Source of the DNA: Pseudanabaena mucicola FACHB-723
GTDB taxonomy: Bacteria; Cyanobacteriota; Cyanobacteriia; Pseudanabaenales; Pseudanabaenaceae
Direction: 5' to 3'
DNA length: 64,000 nt
Assembly: GCF_014696385.1 (NCBI RefSeq)
Contig: NZ_JACJQB010000001.1
Span: forward strand, 291,797-355,796
Shown: in pieces, positions 52,104 to 64,000 of the stretch
How positions within the stretch are numbered: position 1 is the first letter of the stretch
Layout: every line of letters starts with the position of its first letter
The notes under the pieces: model-generated
Database searches by the model: none
What the model saw: the letters and a program-made list of their open reading frames with translations, nothing else
What the model was told of the DNA's origin: nothing
Translations under genes and position numbers: made by a program

Positions 52104-53707
52104 TAATTTAATTGAGCAATTGCTTGTTTCTCAATTAACACTTTACCCGTCAGTAAATCCGTAATCGTAGCGATTAATACTCTCCTCTCATTGATCTCAA
52201 AATTGATACTGATGCGATCGCAACCCAATTGCGCCACAGGTTCAAGTCGCGCCACACAGGCTTGATCCCCGTTCTTAGACGCACTGCTAGCCAACGCCCG
52301 AAAATCTGACTGCTTCAGTAATTGGCTACTGGTCATCCGTCCTGAAGCGTCGTAGGTAACTTCGGCATGAGCAATATCTGCAACTTCACCAATATCGAGC
52401 CTAATTTCCGATTGCCCTGCGGCTGCCGCTTGCAGGATCAATGGCTCAGGACGCTCACAGGGATATTTTGTCCCTTTGGCAAACAAGGTATAAAAGGCGT
52501 ATTGATGTAAATAGGGTTCCCAAAGTCGAATTGCGTAGCTATGGCGTAAATGATCTTCAACAGCAATCGTTTGACCGAGCATCAATGCGCCATGGGCAAC
52601 TGCTTCAAAGGGTTTGCCAAAATTGACCTTGGTTTTACCAAAATAGGCGATCATCAACTGTTGCACCGCCACAATCTGACAACTGCCACCGACTAAAAGA
52701 ACTTGCTCAATCGCCGCTTTACTAATGCCGCGATTAGTAGCAATTGCCAAGATTTCATCAATTGCATCCCGCAATTGTTCGATCATTTGATTTTGTTCGA
52801 TAATTTCGGTGAGTTGTGCTTGCGTAAGGCGGAGAGAATGCGCCACTCTATGTTCATCTTGCCAAATAGCATTGGTTTCCTGTGCGAGAGATAGCTGAAT
52901 TTTGACTTGTTCTGAGCTTTTTAAAAGACTTTGCCAGTCAGAATTACTAATTTGCGATCGCAATTTACCCCACTGCCGCAAAAAATATTCGGCAATCCAA
53001 CGATCAATATCAATGCCGCCAATATAGGCATCAGACTTCGCGATCGCTTCTGCCTTAATTACCTGCTGCTTTTCACTAATATTGGCAACTGGCGCAGTCC
53101 TGACTAGGCTCAAGTCCAAAGTGCCACCACCAAAATCTACCACCAACACTAAGGTATTAGGCTTCGTAATCGCATAGCCCAAGGCGGCGGCGGTGGATTC
53201 ATCAATAATTTGTAAATTAGGGAAATCTAAACGCTGGGCAAAACCTCGAAACCAGTGCAAATATGCCTCAAACGCCCCCACGGGAACTGTCAAAATTAAT
53301 TGTGTGGGTTGAATATTTTTCAACGCCAAACGTTGCCACAGGTCATTTAAAAATATCTCCGCAATGATTTCCGCGTCATACTGCCAACCATCAATCTCAC
53401 GGGCAGGGGGACGAAAACTGGCGATAATATCCCGTTTAAAACCTTGAAATAATCGCCGTGCTTGGTTTTCTCTTACTGAACTTGCTTGCGATCGCGCCTG
53501 TTCTCCCACCAAAAAACTATGTTCATCATCTCCATCCACATATACCAAACTCGGTACAAGCCAAACATCTCCTGCTTCGGTCACAAAGCTATTGGCAATA
53601 TCGGGAAATTGCAAAGTTCGCGGTGTGGCAAGATGGCGATCGCAATCCATTTCTAAAATTGCGATCGCAGTATTACTAGTTCCAAAATCAATGGCAATAA
53701 CTGTCAT
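52103..53707 (-). CDS. Hsp70 family protein with shortened C-terminus
   Basis: 534 residues. The actin-like ATPase is complete: phosphate 1 loop MTVIAIDFGTSNTAIAIL, phosphate 2 in LVLVVDFGGGTLDLSLV, connect and adenosine regions including EQVLLVGGSCQIVAVQQLM. A substrate-binding-like beta part follows (about 400-530), but there is no helical lid, so it is about 100 residues shorter than DnaK. Residues about 1-110 include an insertion between strands (MDCDRHLATPRTLQFPDI). Such DnaK-like proteins are common in cyanobacteria and their clients are unknown. It lies 26 bases downstream of the HIT gene and is probably in the same transcript as dapF and HIT. Confidence 0.85.
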   Translation of the reverse strand: MTVIAIDFGTSNTAIAILEMDCDRHLATPRTLQFPDIANSFVTEAGDVWLVPSLVYVDGDDEHSFLVGEQARSQASSVRENQARRLFQGFKRDIIASFRPPAREIDGWQYDAEIIAEIFLNDLWQRLALKNIQPTQLILTVPVGAFEAYLHWFRGFAQRLDFPNLQIIDESTAAALGYAITKPNTLVLVVDFGGGTLDLSLVRTAPVANISEKQQVIKAEAIAKSDAYIGGIDIDRWIAEYFLRQWGKLRSQISNSDWQSLLKSSEQVKIQLSLAQETNAIWQDEHRVAHSLRLTQAQLTEIIEQNQMIEQLRDAIDEILAIATNRGISKAAIEQVLLVGGSCQIVAVQQLMIAYFGKTKVNFGKPFEAVAHGALMLGQTIAVEDHLRHSYAIRLWEPYLHQYAFYTLFAKGTKYPCERPEPLILQAAAAGQSEIRLDIGEVADIAHAEVTYDASGRMTSSQLLKQSDFRALASSASKNGDQACVARLEPVAQLGCDRISINFEINERRVLIATITDLLTGKVLIEKQAIAQLN

Positions 53708-53733
53708 AGCAATGCTTATAGAATGCCTTCAAT

Positions 53734-54081
<348 letters not shown>

Positions 54082-54095
54082 TCAATATTTCTGGA

Positions 54096-54128
54096 AATCA
54101 TCAAAGGTGCTTTGCACCTTTGATGATT
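54096..54128 (-). terminator. 15-bp hairpin between dapF and HIT
   Basis: AATCATCAAAGGTGC (54096-54110), loop TTT, GCACCTTTGATGATT (54114-54128). It sits immediately after the dapF stop. Confidence 0.7.
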
Positions 54129-54142
54129 AAAGATGATTAAAA

Positions 54143-54988
54143 TTACAAATCACAGTTAGCCGAGCCAGTAAATACCAACTTCGCGGGGCCAGTCATCAAA
54201 ATATGATCGTTCTCGGCTGACCAATTAATTTGCAGATCACCTCCCGGTAAATTCACCGTACAATTGCGATCGCAAAGATCATTAAGTACGCCCGCAACAA
54301 CCGTCGCGCAAGCACCTGTACCACAGGCGAGGGTTGCCCCTGCGCCGCGTTCCCACACGCGCATTTTCACATAGCCCCGATTGACGACTTCCACAAACTC
54401 CGTATTAGTTCTTTTAGGGAATACAGGATGATGTTCAAAGAGAACGCCAATCTCTGCTAAGGGAATGCTATCAACTTGATCCACAAAGGTCATGCAGTGA
54501 GGATTACCCATGCTGACGGTGGTTACGTTCCAAGTCTTACCAGCTACTTCCAACGGTTCATTAATTACCTTGCGATCGCGCTCGCCCAAAGTAGTCGGAA
54601 TTTCCGCAGCCGTCAAAAATGGCTTGCCCATATCCACTGTTACCTGTCCATCTGCATCCATTTGCGGCACGATCAATCCCGCCCCAGTCTGAATCTGGTA
54701 TTTATGCTCGATGGTAGCAATTCCCAAATCCTGCATGAATTTCGCGAGACAACGAATCCCATTGCCACACATTTCTGGTTCTGAGCCATCAGAGTTAAAA
54801 ATCCGCATCCGATGTTCGCCATTGTCTGCATTTAGCAAAAAGATCACTCCATCTGCCCCAATGCCAAAATTGCGATCGCACCATTTAACCGCTTGCTCTG
54901 GCGTGAGAATTGGTTCGGAGCTATGGCGATTATCAATCAGGATAAAATCGTTACCTAATCCGTGATACTTACTAAATGCGATCGACAT
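54143..54988 (-). CDS. dapF: Diaminopimelate epimerase
   Basis: Cofactor-free racemase that turns LL- into meso-diaminopimelate for lysine and peptidoglycan. 281 residues from the ATG at 54986-54988 ([19 protein letters not shown]); a TTG four codons upstream is also in frame. The two catalytic cysteines are in [15 protein letters not shown] (about residue 78) and in [15 protein letters not shown] (about residue 222). [17 protein letters not shown] and [11 protein letters not shown] are also standard. Its product feeds both lysine synthesis and the cell wall. Confidence 0.96.
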   Translation of the reverse strand: MSIAFSKYHGLGNDFILIDNRHSSEPILTPEQAVKWCDRNFGIGADGVIFLLNADNGEHRMRIFNSDGSEPEMCGNGIRCLAKFMQDLGIATIEHKYQIQTGAGLIVPQMDADGQVTVDMGKPFLTAAEIPTTLGERDRKVINEPLEVAGKTWNVTTVSMGNPHCMTFVDQVDSIPLAEIGVLFEHHPVFPKRTNTEFVEVVNRGYVKMRVWERGAGATLACGTGACATVVAGVLNDLCDRNCTVNLPGGDLQINWSAENDHILMTGPAKLVFTGSANCDL

Positions 54989-55109
54989 GGGTTGTTTCAA
55001 TATATTTCTGGATATTTCTGGTCATATCTTATCATCACCATTGTCATGCTCTTGGCAATATACAGGTGACGCTACAATGACCATAGAACAATAAATTGGC
55101 GGCAAAACT

Positions 55110-55757
55110 ATGACTACATCACCTCAAATTTATCAAGGTCAGTTTGGCGAATTTACGATTGATCAGCGCGATCGCCTCAGCGTAATTATCTATCGTAGTG
55201 CCTTGGCAATGGCTGCCCTATGTTTCAGCCTTGGTGCATTCCTAGTGTTATGGCAGCCCGATAATCCTGACATCATCAATTTGCTTAGCATTCTCTATAT
55301 CGCCTTCTCCGTAGCAATGGGTCTTGCTCTCTGGACAATCCACATCTACCTAGAGCTACTGCACCGAGTCTTACAAATATTTTGGGCGATCGGCACAATC
55401 GCCTCAGCAATCGTAGTTTGGTATTTTCCTGAACCGCTTGCGATCGCAGTTTATACGCATCCCCTAGCGCTGATTGGTGTCGGCTTCAGTTTTGCCGCAC
55501 TGACAGGTATTTTCTTTAAGGAAACCTTTTGCTTTAATCGCTTTGAAACCAAATTTCTTGTCCCACTACTGCCCATACTGTTACTTGGTCATTTAGTTAA
55601 CATTTTACCAATTGCGATCGAGCAGTTTTTATTAGGTGCTTGGGCAGTTTTGTTTATCATTTTTGCTAGTCGCAAAGCAATCCAAGCGATCCCCCCCGAC
55701 ATTGGCGACAAGTCAGTATTTGCATATCTGGAAGCACAAAAGCAGCAAATTTTATAA
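55110..55757 (+). CDS. DUF2301-type integral membrane protein
   Basis: 215 residues with about six or seven hydrophobic helices (from about residue 26 to 185) after a short soluble N-terminus (YQGQFGEFTIDQRDRLSVII). ALTGIFFKETFCFNRFETKF (about 130-150) is the segment I recognise from the cyanobacterial/plastid DUF2301 family. Function unknown. It stands alone between divergent dapF and downstream pyrG, 156 bases before the pyrG start. Confidence 0.75.
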   Translation: MTTSPQIYQGQFGEFTIDQRDRLSVIIYRSALAMAALCFSLGAFLVLWQPDNPDIINLLSILYIAFSVAMGLALWTIHIYLELLHRVLQIFWAIGTIASAIVVWYFPEPLAIAVYTHPLALIGVGFSFAALTGIFFKETFCFNRFETKFLVPLLPILLLGHLVNILPIAIEQFLLGAWAVLFIIFASRKAIQAIPPDIGDKSVFAYLEAQKQQIL

Positions 55758-57611
<1,854 letters not shown>

Positions 57612-57619
57612 GCATCTGC

Positions 57620-57666
57620 ATAAGTAATCGAGTGGTAGCGCGAAGCGCTACCACTCGATTACTTAT
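57620..57666 (+). terminator. Perfect 22-bp palindrome after pyrG, GCGCGAAGCGC tip
   Basis: Arms 57620-57641 and 57645-57666 (core GTGGTAGCGC-GAA-GCGCTACCAC). The tip GCGAAGC is the sequence known to form an unusually stable mini-hairpin in DNA. Terminator-like but also a member of the repeat family with GCGCNAAGCGC tips. Confidence 0.75.
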
Positions 57667-57683
57667 AACTTCTGACTGCTTCA

Positions 57684-57699
57684 GTTCGGTAAACCACAC
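57684..57699 (+). promoter_or_regulatory. K-box-like element upstream of groES
   Basis: GTTCGGTAAACCACAC fits GTTCGG-NNAN-CCNNAC, the element that I recall was described upstream of cyanobacterial groE genes and linked to light and heat control without HrcA. Located 118 bases before the groES start and 29 bases before CIRCE. Confidence 0.65.
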
Positions 57700-57727
57700 T
57701 ATAGACATTGCAACCATTTCGGTTAGA

Positions 57728-57754
57728 TTAGCACTCAGTCAACTAGAGTGCTAA
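57728..57754 (+). promoter_or_regulatory. CIRCE element (HrcA operator) of groESL
   Basis: TTAGCACTC-AGTCAACTA-GAGTGCTAA: an exact match to the 9-9-9 consensus inverted repeat. It lies 48 bases upstream of groES, so groESL is expected to be repressed by HrcA and induced by heat. Confidence 0.97.
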
Positions 57755-57801
57755 ACCGCTCTAGACAAAGCCAAAAATGCTAGTCAAACGAGTGAATATC
57801 A

Positions 57802-58113
57802 ATGGCAACAACGACATTAAACGTAACTACCGTAAAGCCTTTAGCCGATCGCGTATTTATTAAAGTAAGTGCTAAAGAAGAAAAGACCGCAGGCGGAATT
57901 TTCTTGCCTGAAACCGCAAAAGAAAAGCCTCAAGTCGGCGAAATTGCCGCCGTAGGCCCTGGCAAACTCGATGACAAAGGCGAGCGCCAAGCCCTCGAAG
58001 TCAAAGTTGGAGACAAAGTTCTTTACTCCAAATATGCTGGCACTGACATCAAACTCGGCACAGATGAGTATGTATTGCTAGCCGAAAAAGATATTTTAGC
58101 GATCGTTGCATAA
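57802..58113 (+). CDS. groES: Co-chaperonin GroES
   Basis: Heptameric lid of the GroEL folding chamber. 103 residues, full length. [20 protein letters not shown] with the mobile loop [18 protein letters not shown] (about residues 32-49), then [10 protein letters not shown] and the C-terminal [20 protein letters not shown]. First gene of groESL behind CIRCE and the K-box-like element. A 151-base repeat-filled spacer separates it from groEL. Confidence 0.97.
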   Translation: MATTTLNVTTVKPLADRVFIKVSAKEEKTAGGIFLPETAKEKPQVGEIAAVGPGKLDDKGERQALEVKVGDKVLYSKYAGTDIKLGTDEYVLLAEKDILAIVA

Positions 58114-58225
58114 TTTAGCGATTAGCTGTTGGCTCTTAGCTTTTAGCCAATCTGAAGATCAATTTCTCCACAAGAAAATTATCTTTGTTCAAGAAAGCTA
58201 ACAGCTAATTGCTAACAGCTAATTG
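58114..58225. repeat. TTAGCT/AGCTAA repeat blocks between groES and groEL
   Basis: TTTAGCGATTAGCTGTTGGC... (58114-58148) and the inverted block AAAGCTAACAGCTAATTGC... (58193-58225) flank about 45 bases. The two can pair over roughly 20-25 bases. The same units fill the rpoB-rpoC1 spacer. Confidence 0.7.
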
Positions 58226-58252
58226 CCCAAGTCACCAATTCTCAATTACTAA

Positions 58253-59899
<1,647 letters not shown>

Positions 59900-59910
59900 G
59901 CTATAGTCAA

Positions 59911-59958
59911 GGCATAAAAAAAGAGAAGAGTGCTTGCACTCTTCTCTTTTTTTATGCC
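59911..59958 (+). terminator. 23-bp hairpin terminator of groESL
   Basis: GGCATAAAAAAAGAGAAGAG... (59911-59933) against its complement (59936-59958), with only TT at the tip. T-run in the right arm. Confidence 0.85.
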
Positions 59959-60020
59959 ATAAAACGTTTATTAACCTCGTGTTAATCTATAGCTGTCTAG
60001 ATTTGATTTTTGAGATCGTT

Positions 60021-63000
60021 ATGACTGGATTTGTTGGGCTGCACGTTCATACTGAATATAGTTTGCTCGATGGGGCAAGCCAAATTCCTGATATGGTCAG
60101 TCGCGCTGTCGAACTGGGGATGCCTGCGATCGCCTTAACCGATCATGGGGTGATGTATGGTGCGATCGAGCTAATTAAAACCTGCAAATCAAAGGGGATC
60201 AAACCGATTATTGGTAATGAAATGTATGTCCTCAACGGCGACATTACCAAGCAAGAGAAGAAAAAAAAATATCATCAATGCGTTCTTGCTAAAGATACAC
60301 AGGGCTATCGCAATCTTGTTAAACTAACCTCTATTTCCCATTTGCAAGGGTTTCAGGGCAAAGGTATTTTTGCTCGGCCCTGCATTAGCAAAGACTATTT
60401 ACTCCAATACAAAGAAGGTTTGATGCTCACGTCAGGATGCTTGGCGGGAGAAGTGCCACAGGCAATCTTAAAAGGCGATCCTGATTTAGCAAGGGAAGTT
60501 GTCGCTTGGTACAAAGAGCATTTTGGGGATGATTATTATCTAGAGATTCAAGATCATGGCTATCCTGAGGATCGCATTGTGAATGTGGAGATCTGCAAGA
60601 TTGCTAGAGAATTTGATATTAAGGTAATCGCGACTAATGACTCCCACTTTACATCTTGTTTGGATGTGGAAGCCCATGACGCATTGCTTTGTATCCAAAC
60701 AGGCAAGCTAATTTCCGACGAGAAACGACTGCGTTATAGCGGTATGGAATATCTGAAATCCTATGATGAGATGAAGCAGCTATTTCGGGATCATTTGGAA
60801 GATGATGTGATCGAAGAAGCGCTGGCTAATACGCTCCATGCTGCCGCAAAAGTTAAAGCTTATGACCTCATGCGCGATCCTCGCGCTGCCGACTATCCAA
60901 TACCTGAAGGTCATACTGCTGATACGTATTTTGAAGAGGTAACATGGCAGGGTTTACTGCAACGATTTAATGTCACTACCCATGCTGAGATTCCTGATAA
61001 CTATCAAGAAAGACTACGTTTTGAGCTGGGAATTATCATGCAGATGGGCTTTTCCACCTATTTCTTGGTGGTATGGGACTATATCAAATACGCCAGAGAT
61101 AAGCATATTCCTGTTGGTCCGGGACGAGGGAGTGCCGCAGGTTCACTAGTTGCCTATTCCCTTGGGATTACCAATATTGACCCGATTCACCATGGACTTC
61201 TCTTTGAGCGTTTTCTCAATCCTGAACGGAAGTCTATGCCTGATATTGATACAGACTTTTGTATTGATCACCGCAGTGAGTTAATTGACTATGTAACTCA
61301 GCGCTATGGGCAAGAACGAGTTGCCCAAATTGTTACCTTTAACCGCTTGACATCCAAGGCAGTTCTTAAAGATGTGGGAAGGGTGCTGGATGTTGCCTAT
61401 AGTGAAGCCGATAAGATGGCGAAGATGATTCCTGTGTCGCGAGGTAAGCCTGCTAAGTTAAAGACAATGATTTCAGAGGAGTCGCCTGCTCCAGAATTTC
61501 GCGATCGCTATAAGCAGGATGAAAAAGTCTTTGAATGGCTCGACATGGCGATGCGGATTGAAGGGGTGAACAAAAGTTCGGGTGTTCATGCGGCGGGGGT
61601 GGTGATTTCGCCATTTCCCCTTGATGAGGTTGTGCCATTGCAACGCAGCAATGAAGGGCAGGTGGTGACACAATACACGATGGAAGATTTAGAATCTCTG
61701 GGTCTATTAAAAATGGACTTTTTGGGATTACGGAACTTGACTACAATTGAGCATACTAGTAAGTTAATTCGTGAAAATCAAGAGCCAAATTTTCATATTG
61801 ATGCGATCGCTCCTGATATGGCTACGGATGCAAATCAAAAGACCTATAAGCTTTTGGAAAAAGGCGATTTAGAAGGAATCTTCCAATTAGAGTCTTCAGG
61901 TATGAAGCAGATTGTAAAAGATCTTAAGCCTTCCAATATTGAAGATATTTCTTCCATTTTAGCGCTCTACCGTCCCGGGCCTTTGGATGCGGGACTAATT
62001 CCCAAATTCATTAATCGTAAGCATGGTCGAGAAGCGATTGAGTATCAGCATCACACATTAGAGCCAATTCTAAATAATACCTACGGAGTTTTGTGCCTTG
62101 CAAAAGGAACTTTAATTGCTAAGCCTAATGGCACAAGTACCGCCATTGAGAATATTCGTAAAGAGGATGTAATTCTCTCTTCAGATGGTAAGCGTATATG
62201 GTCAGCAAAAGTTGCTAAACAATGGCAAAGTGGAATTAAATCAATTGTTAAAATCACTCTATCAACAGATACAGAAATTTACTGTACCCCAGAGCATCGC
62301 TTTCTGACACCACAGGGTGATCAGTTTGCCTATGAGTTAAAGCCTTTAATTGAGACAGAAAATACTATCACTTATGGATCAATACTTTTCCAGTTAGATG
62401 TTAATTCTCTAAATGAAGTAATTCCCGTGTTTGTAGTATCCGTTGAAGATTGGGGAGTCTCTGAATGCTTTGATATCGAAATGCAAGATCAAAGTTCTCC
62501 CTATTTTCTTGCTAATGGAGTCGTTACCCATAACTGCTATCAAGAGCAGATCATGAAAATGGCTCAGGATTTGGCAGGATATTCCCTTGGGGCGGCGGAC
62601 TTATTGCGGCGGGCGATGGGAAAAAAGAAGCCTGAAGAGATGGAAAAGCAACGTTCTATTTTTCTTGATGGCTGTGCCAAAAATGGAATTAGATCAGAGA
62701 TTTCTAATGATCTCTTCGATCAAATGGTGATTTTTGCGGAGTATTGTCTTAGTTACGATACTTTAGTGCGAACTGTGGAATATGGGGTGATGCCGATCGG
62801 TAAAATTGTCGAGCATCAAATTGAATGTCAGGTTTATAGCGTCGATGAGAATGGTTTTGTCTATACTCAACCAGTCGCCCAATGGCACGATCGCGGCAAT
62901 CAAGAAGTCTTTGAGTATGAGTTAGAAAATGGCGATCGCATTAAAGCTACTAAGGATCATAAGTTCATGACTACTGACGGTGAGATGCTGGCGATCGATG

Positions 63001-63059
63001 AGATTTTTGAGAAAGGTTTAGATTTGCTTTGTTACAATAACGATCAAGATTCAATATAG
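60021..63059 (+). CDS. dnaE: DNA polymerase III alpha subunit, N-terminal precursor with mini-intein and split-intein N-half
   Basis: Replicative polymerase piece of 1012 residues from the ATG at 60021 ([20 protein letters not shown]); an earlier in-frame ATG at 59934 overlaps the groESL terminator and is not used. PHP domain first ([20 protein letters not shown]), then the catalytic palm: [19 protein letters not shown] and [13 protein letters not shown] with the Mg-binding aspartates. It then contains a complete mini-intein (residues 692-838) before [20 protein letters not shown], 70 further extein residues, and the 104-residue N-half of the split DnaE intein. After both splices the N-extein is 761 residues and must be ligated to DnaE-C, encoded elsewhere. 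Confidence 0.96.
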   Translation: MTGFVGLHVHTEYSLLDGASQIPDMVSRAVELGMPAIALTDHGVMYGAIELIKTCKSKGIKPIIGNEMYVLNGDITKQEKKKKYHQCVLAKDTQGYRNLVKLTSISHLQGFQGKGIFARPCISKDYLLQYKEGLMLTSGCLAGEVPQAILKGDPDLAREVVAWYKEHFGDDYYLEIQDHGYPEDRIVNVEICKIAREFDIKVIATNDSHFTSCLDVEAHDALLCIQTGKLISDEKRLRYSGMEYLKSYDEMKQLFRDHLEDDVIEEALANTLHAAAKVKAYDLMRDPRAADYPIPEGHTADTYFEEVTWQGLLQRFNVTTHAEIPDNYQERLRFELGIIMQMGFSTYFLVVWDYIKYARDKHIPVGPGRGSAAGSLVAYSLGITNIDPIHHGLLFERFLNPERKSMPDIDTDFCIDHRSELIDYVTQRYGQERVAQIVTFNRLTSKAVLKDVGRVLDVAYSEADKMAKMIPVSRGKPAKLKTMISEESPAPEFRDRYKQDEKVFEWLDMAMRIEGVNKSSGVHAAGVVISPFPLDEVVPLQRSNEGQVVTQYTMEDLESLGLLKMDFLGLRNLTTIEHTSKLIRENQEPNFHIDAIAPDMATDANQKTYKLLEKGDLEGIFQLESSGMKQIVKDLKPSNIEDISSILALYRPGPLDAGLIPKFINRKHGREAIEYQHHTLEPILNNTYGVLCLAKGTLIAKPNGTSTAIENIRKEDVILSSDGKRIWSAKVAKQWQSGIKSIVKITLSTDTEIYCTPEHRFLTPQGDQFAYELKPLIETENTITYGSILFQLDVNSLNEVIPVFVVSVEDWGVSECFDIEMQDQSSPYFLANGVVTHNCYQEQIMKMAQDLAGYSLGAADLLRRAMGKKKPEEMEKQRSIFLDGCAKNGIRSEISNDLFDQMVIFAEYCLSYDTLVRTVEYGVMPIGKIVEHQIECQVYSVDENGFVYTQPVAQWHDRGNQEVFEYELENGDRIKATKDHKFMTTDGEMLAIDEIFEKGLDLLCYNNDQDSI
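62094..62534 (+). other. Mini-intein (147 aa) inside dnaE, before the YQEQ motif
   Basis: Begins at Cys (TGC 62094) in [13 protein letters not shown] (block A), with block B near residues 58-72 ([14 protein letters not shown], carrying the conserved T-x-x-H), block [20 protein letters not shown], and block [15 protein letters not shown] ending in His-Asn (AAC 62532). The next extein residue is Cys (TGC 62535). All splicing residues (C1, block B His, H146, N147, Cys+1) are present. There is no LAGLIDADG or HNH endonuclease, so it is a naturally minimised cis-splicing intein. It interrupts the otherwise continuous YGVL/YQEQ region of the polymerase. Confidence 0.92.
62745..63056 (+). other. Split DnaE intein, N-terminal half (104 aa)
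   Basis: Starts at [20 protein letters not shown] directly after the extein ...IFAEY and runs to the stop. It matches the cyanobacterial DnaE IntN family ([55 protein letters not shown], with block B T-x-x-H as TKDH). It trans-splices with IntC on the separate dnaE-C product to give full-length alpha subunit. Confidence 0.96.
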
Positions 63060-63078
63060 TCAGAGAGGTTACAAACTG

Positions 63079-63642
63079 ATGACTGTTGCCACTACTAGAA
63101 AAATCACCTTTGAAGAATACCTGACCTATAATGACGGCACTGATAAGCGTTATGACTTTAATGATGGAGAACTAATTGAAGTGACTCCAGCAACAGTATT
63201 TCACAACGATGTCATGATGTTCTTGGCATTTTTTTTACAATCAGCAGTACAGCAATATCAATTACCTTACTGTGTACGTGTTAATAGCACTGAAATATTT
63301 AATGGTAAACGCACGCGCCGACCTGATGTATTGGTGATGACTCTAGAGCAGAAGCGAGGGTTAGGTAATCAGCCTGATATGTTGTATGAGCCTTGCCTAT
63401 TAGCAATTGAGATTGTTAGTCCAACTTGCCGTACTGTGGATACTGTAGAAAAGCGCGAAGAATATGCTCAATTTGGTATTCCTGAATATTGGATTGTTGA
63501 TTTTCTCTTAGGTTCTTTTTCGGTGCTTAGTTTAGTAAATGGAACTTATGTTGAGAAGGTTTATCGAGAGAATGACCAAGTTGTTTCTAATGTTTTTCCT
63601 AAGCTAAGTTTGTCCATGAATCAGGTCATGGCGAGTATTTAA
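63079..63642 (+). CDS. Uma2 family (DUF820) PD-(D/E)XK nuclease-like protein
   Basis: 187 residues. The core is RRPDVLVM (Asp of the active site, about residues 75-82), LAIEIVSPTCRTVDTVEKRE (about 109-128, with the E-x-x-S...K elements) and YAQFGIPEYWIVD (about 131-143), the DUF820/Uma2 signature. The N-terminus ITFEEYLTYNDGTDKRYDF is also typical. Cyanobacterial genomes carry dozens of these predicted nucleases with unknown roles, often near mobile elements. It begins 19 bases after the dnaE stop with GAGGT upstream, so it may be read through from dnaE. Confidence 0.85.
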   Translation: MTVATTRKITFEEYLTYNDGTDKRYDFNDGELIEVTPATVFHNDVMMFLAFFLQSAVQQYQLPYCVRVNSTEIFNGKRTRRPDVLVMTLEQKRGLGNQPDMLYEPCLLAIEIVSPTCRTVDTVEKREEYAQFGIPEYWIVDFLLGSFSVLSLVNGTYVEKVYRENDQVVSNVFPKLSLSMNQVMASI

Positions 63643-63670
63643 AATTGGAGATCGCTAAATCTTTTTAGAA

Positions 63671-63910
63671 TTACGTAATCGCATAAATAATCAAATGCTC
63701 TCTAATGCCATCAAATTCAGGATCTTCCTTAGCTCGATTTTTTGTTTCTTCAGGTTGTTGATTGATTGCTAGGGCAAGATATTTGAGAGACTCGTCAATC
63801 TTGTGCTGTAAGGCATAGCAGCAAGACATGCCATATAACGCATCAACATCATCAGGATTTTGTTGTAATACTTGTTCGCATTGACCAATTGCTTCCTCAT
63901 ACAGCAAATT
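63671..63910 (-). pseudogene. TPR-repeat protein, 5' end apparently lost to a transposon
   Basis: The minus-strand frame encodes about 78 residues of tetratricopeptide repeats (YEEAIGQCEQVLQQNPDDVD, ALYGMSCCYALQHKIDESLK, YLALAINQQPEE) ending DPEFDGIREHLII-. No suitable start codon or leader precedes LLYEEA. Upstream of about 63910 the frame continues into what reads, on the other strand, as the start of an IS630-type transposase. The gene therefore seems cut by insertion, though the right window edge prevents proof. Confidence 0.55.
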
Positions 63911-63951
63911 GAGACCAAACGCACCACAGCAATTTAGAATAAAAGGAAAAA

Positions 63952-64000
63952 ATGGCAGCCCCCTATTCGCTAGATTTACGAGAACGGATACTAAGTGCAT
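63952..64000 (+). mobile_element. Start of an IS630-type transposase gene, cut by the window edge
   Basis: The ATG at 63952 is preceded by AAAAGGAAAAA. The visible 16 codons read MAAPYSLDLRERILSA, matching the N-terminal PYSLDLR-x-(R/K) phrase that opens the helix-turn-helix of many IS630/Tc1-type transposases. The left terminal repeat must lie between about 63910 and 63950. The rest is outside the window. Confidence 0.6.

Noticed and set aside
59934..60020. Upstream in-frame start of dnaE at 59934
   Set aside because: It would begin inside the groESL terminator and add a hydrophobic leader absent from DnaE; the ATG at 60021 gives the family start.

Overview
The window is cyanobacterial chromosome. 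Signs include very many GCGATCGC (HIP1) octamers, an RNA polymerase beta-prime split into rpoC1 and rpoC2, a dnaE gene ending in the N-half of the cyanobacterial split intein, and cyanobacteria-specific proteins (CP12, NdhL, a DUF3007-type protein, cyanobacterial-type chorismate lyase, a DUF2301-type protein). Moderately AT-rich DNA and the style of the genes would fit a Pseudanabaena-like filamentous lineage; that genus-level guess is inference only.

Layout. 0-9 kb: coaD, chorismate lyase, a YaaW-like protein, tRNA-Val, aspS, an ABC ATPase, cp12, ubiA (the plastoquinone-path partner of the lyase), tRNA-Ala, an inositol-phosphatase-like enzyme and an SDR. 9.4-16.3 kb: a small orphan gene, then a nucleobase-type scavenging cluster: ABC transporter (permease, ATPase, lipoprotein), 8-oxoguanine-deaminase-like amidohydrolase, M20 carbamoylase/allantoate-type hydrolase, and a divergent GntR/FCD regulator. 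TGTATAC-type palindromes lie upstream of both the transporter and the hydrolase/regulator. 16.3-26.5 kb: a degraded zinc-ribbon gene, then the rpoB-rpoC1-rpoC2 operon. 26.7-41.6 kb: gcvP, a truncated type IIG-like methylase downstream of ndhL and a DUF3007-type gene, rnhB, sbcD, a P-type ATPase, thiS, a CobW metallochaperone, an LpxB-related protein and purH.

41.6-45.7 kb is an accessory islet: MNT/HEPN and RelB/RelE-like toxin-antitoxin pairs, each bounded by copies of a ~54-bp HIP1-bearing repeat. They are followed by three unusual genes (a 119-aa orphan, a protein with a HEPN-like Rx4H motif, and an LRAT-like NCEHF protein) and an antitoxin-like orphan. This is the best candidate for an undescribed system.

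45.8-64 kb: a GST, a 1604-aa hybrid histidine kinase, an Hsp70-like ATPase, HIT, dapF, DUF2301, pyrG, groESL (with CIRCE and a K-box-like element), then dnaE-N. The dnaE gene carries a complete 147-aa mini-intein in addition to the split-intein half, only 70 extein residues apart. The right end has a Uma2 nuclease, a TPR gene that seems to have lost its 5' end, and the first codons of an IS630-type transposase.

A genome-scale theme is that nearly every gene 3' end carries a long, locus-specific hairpin, sometimes with the stop codon inside the stem. Several hairpins share a GGTGCNAAGCGCC-like tip. A second repeat (TTAGCT/AGCTAA blocks) fills the rpoB-rpoC1 and groES-groEL spacers.
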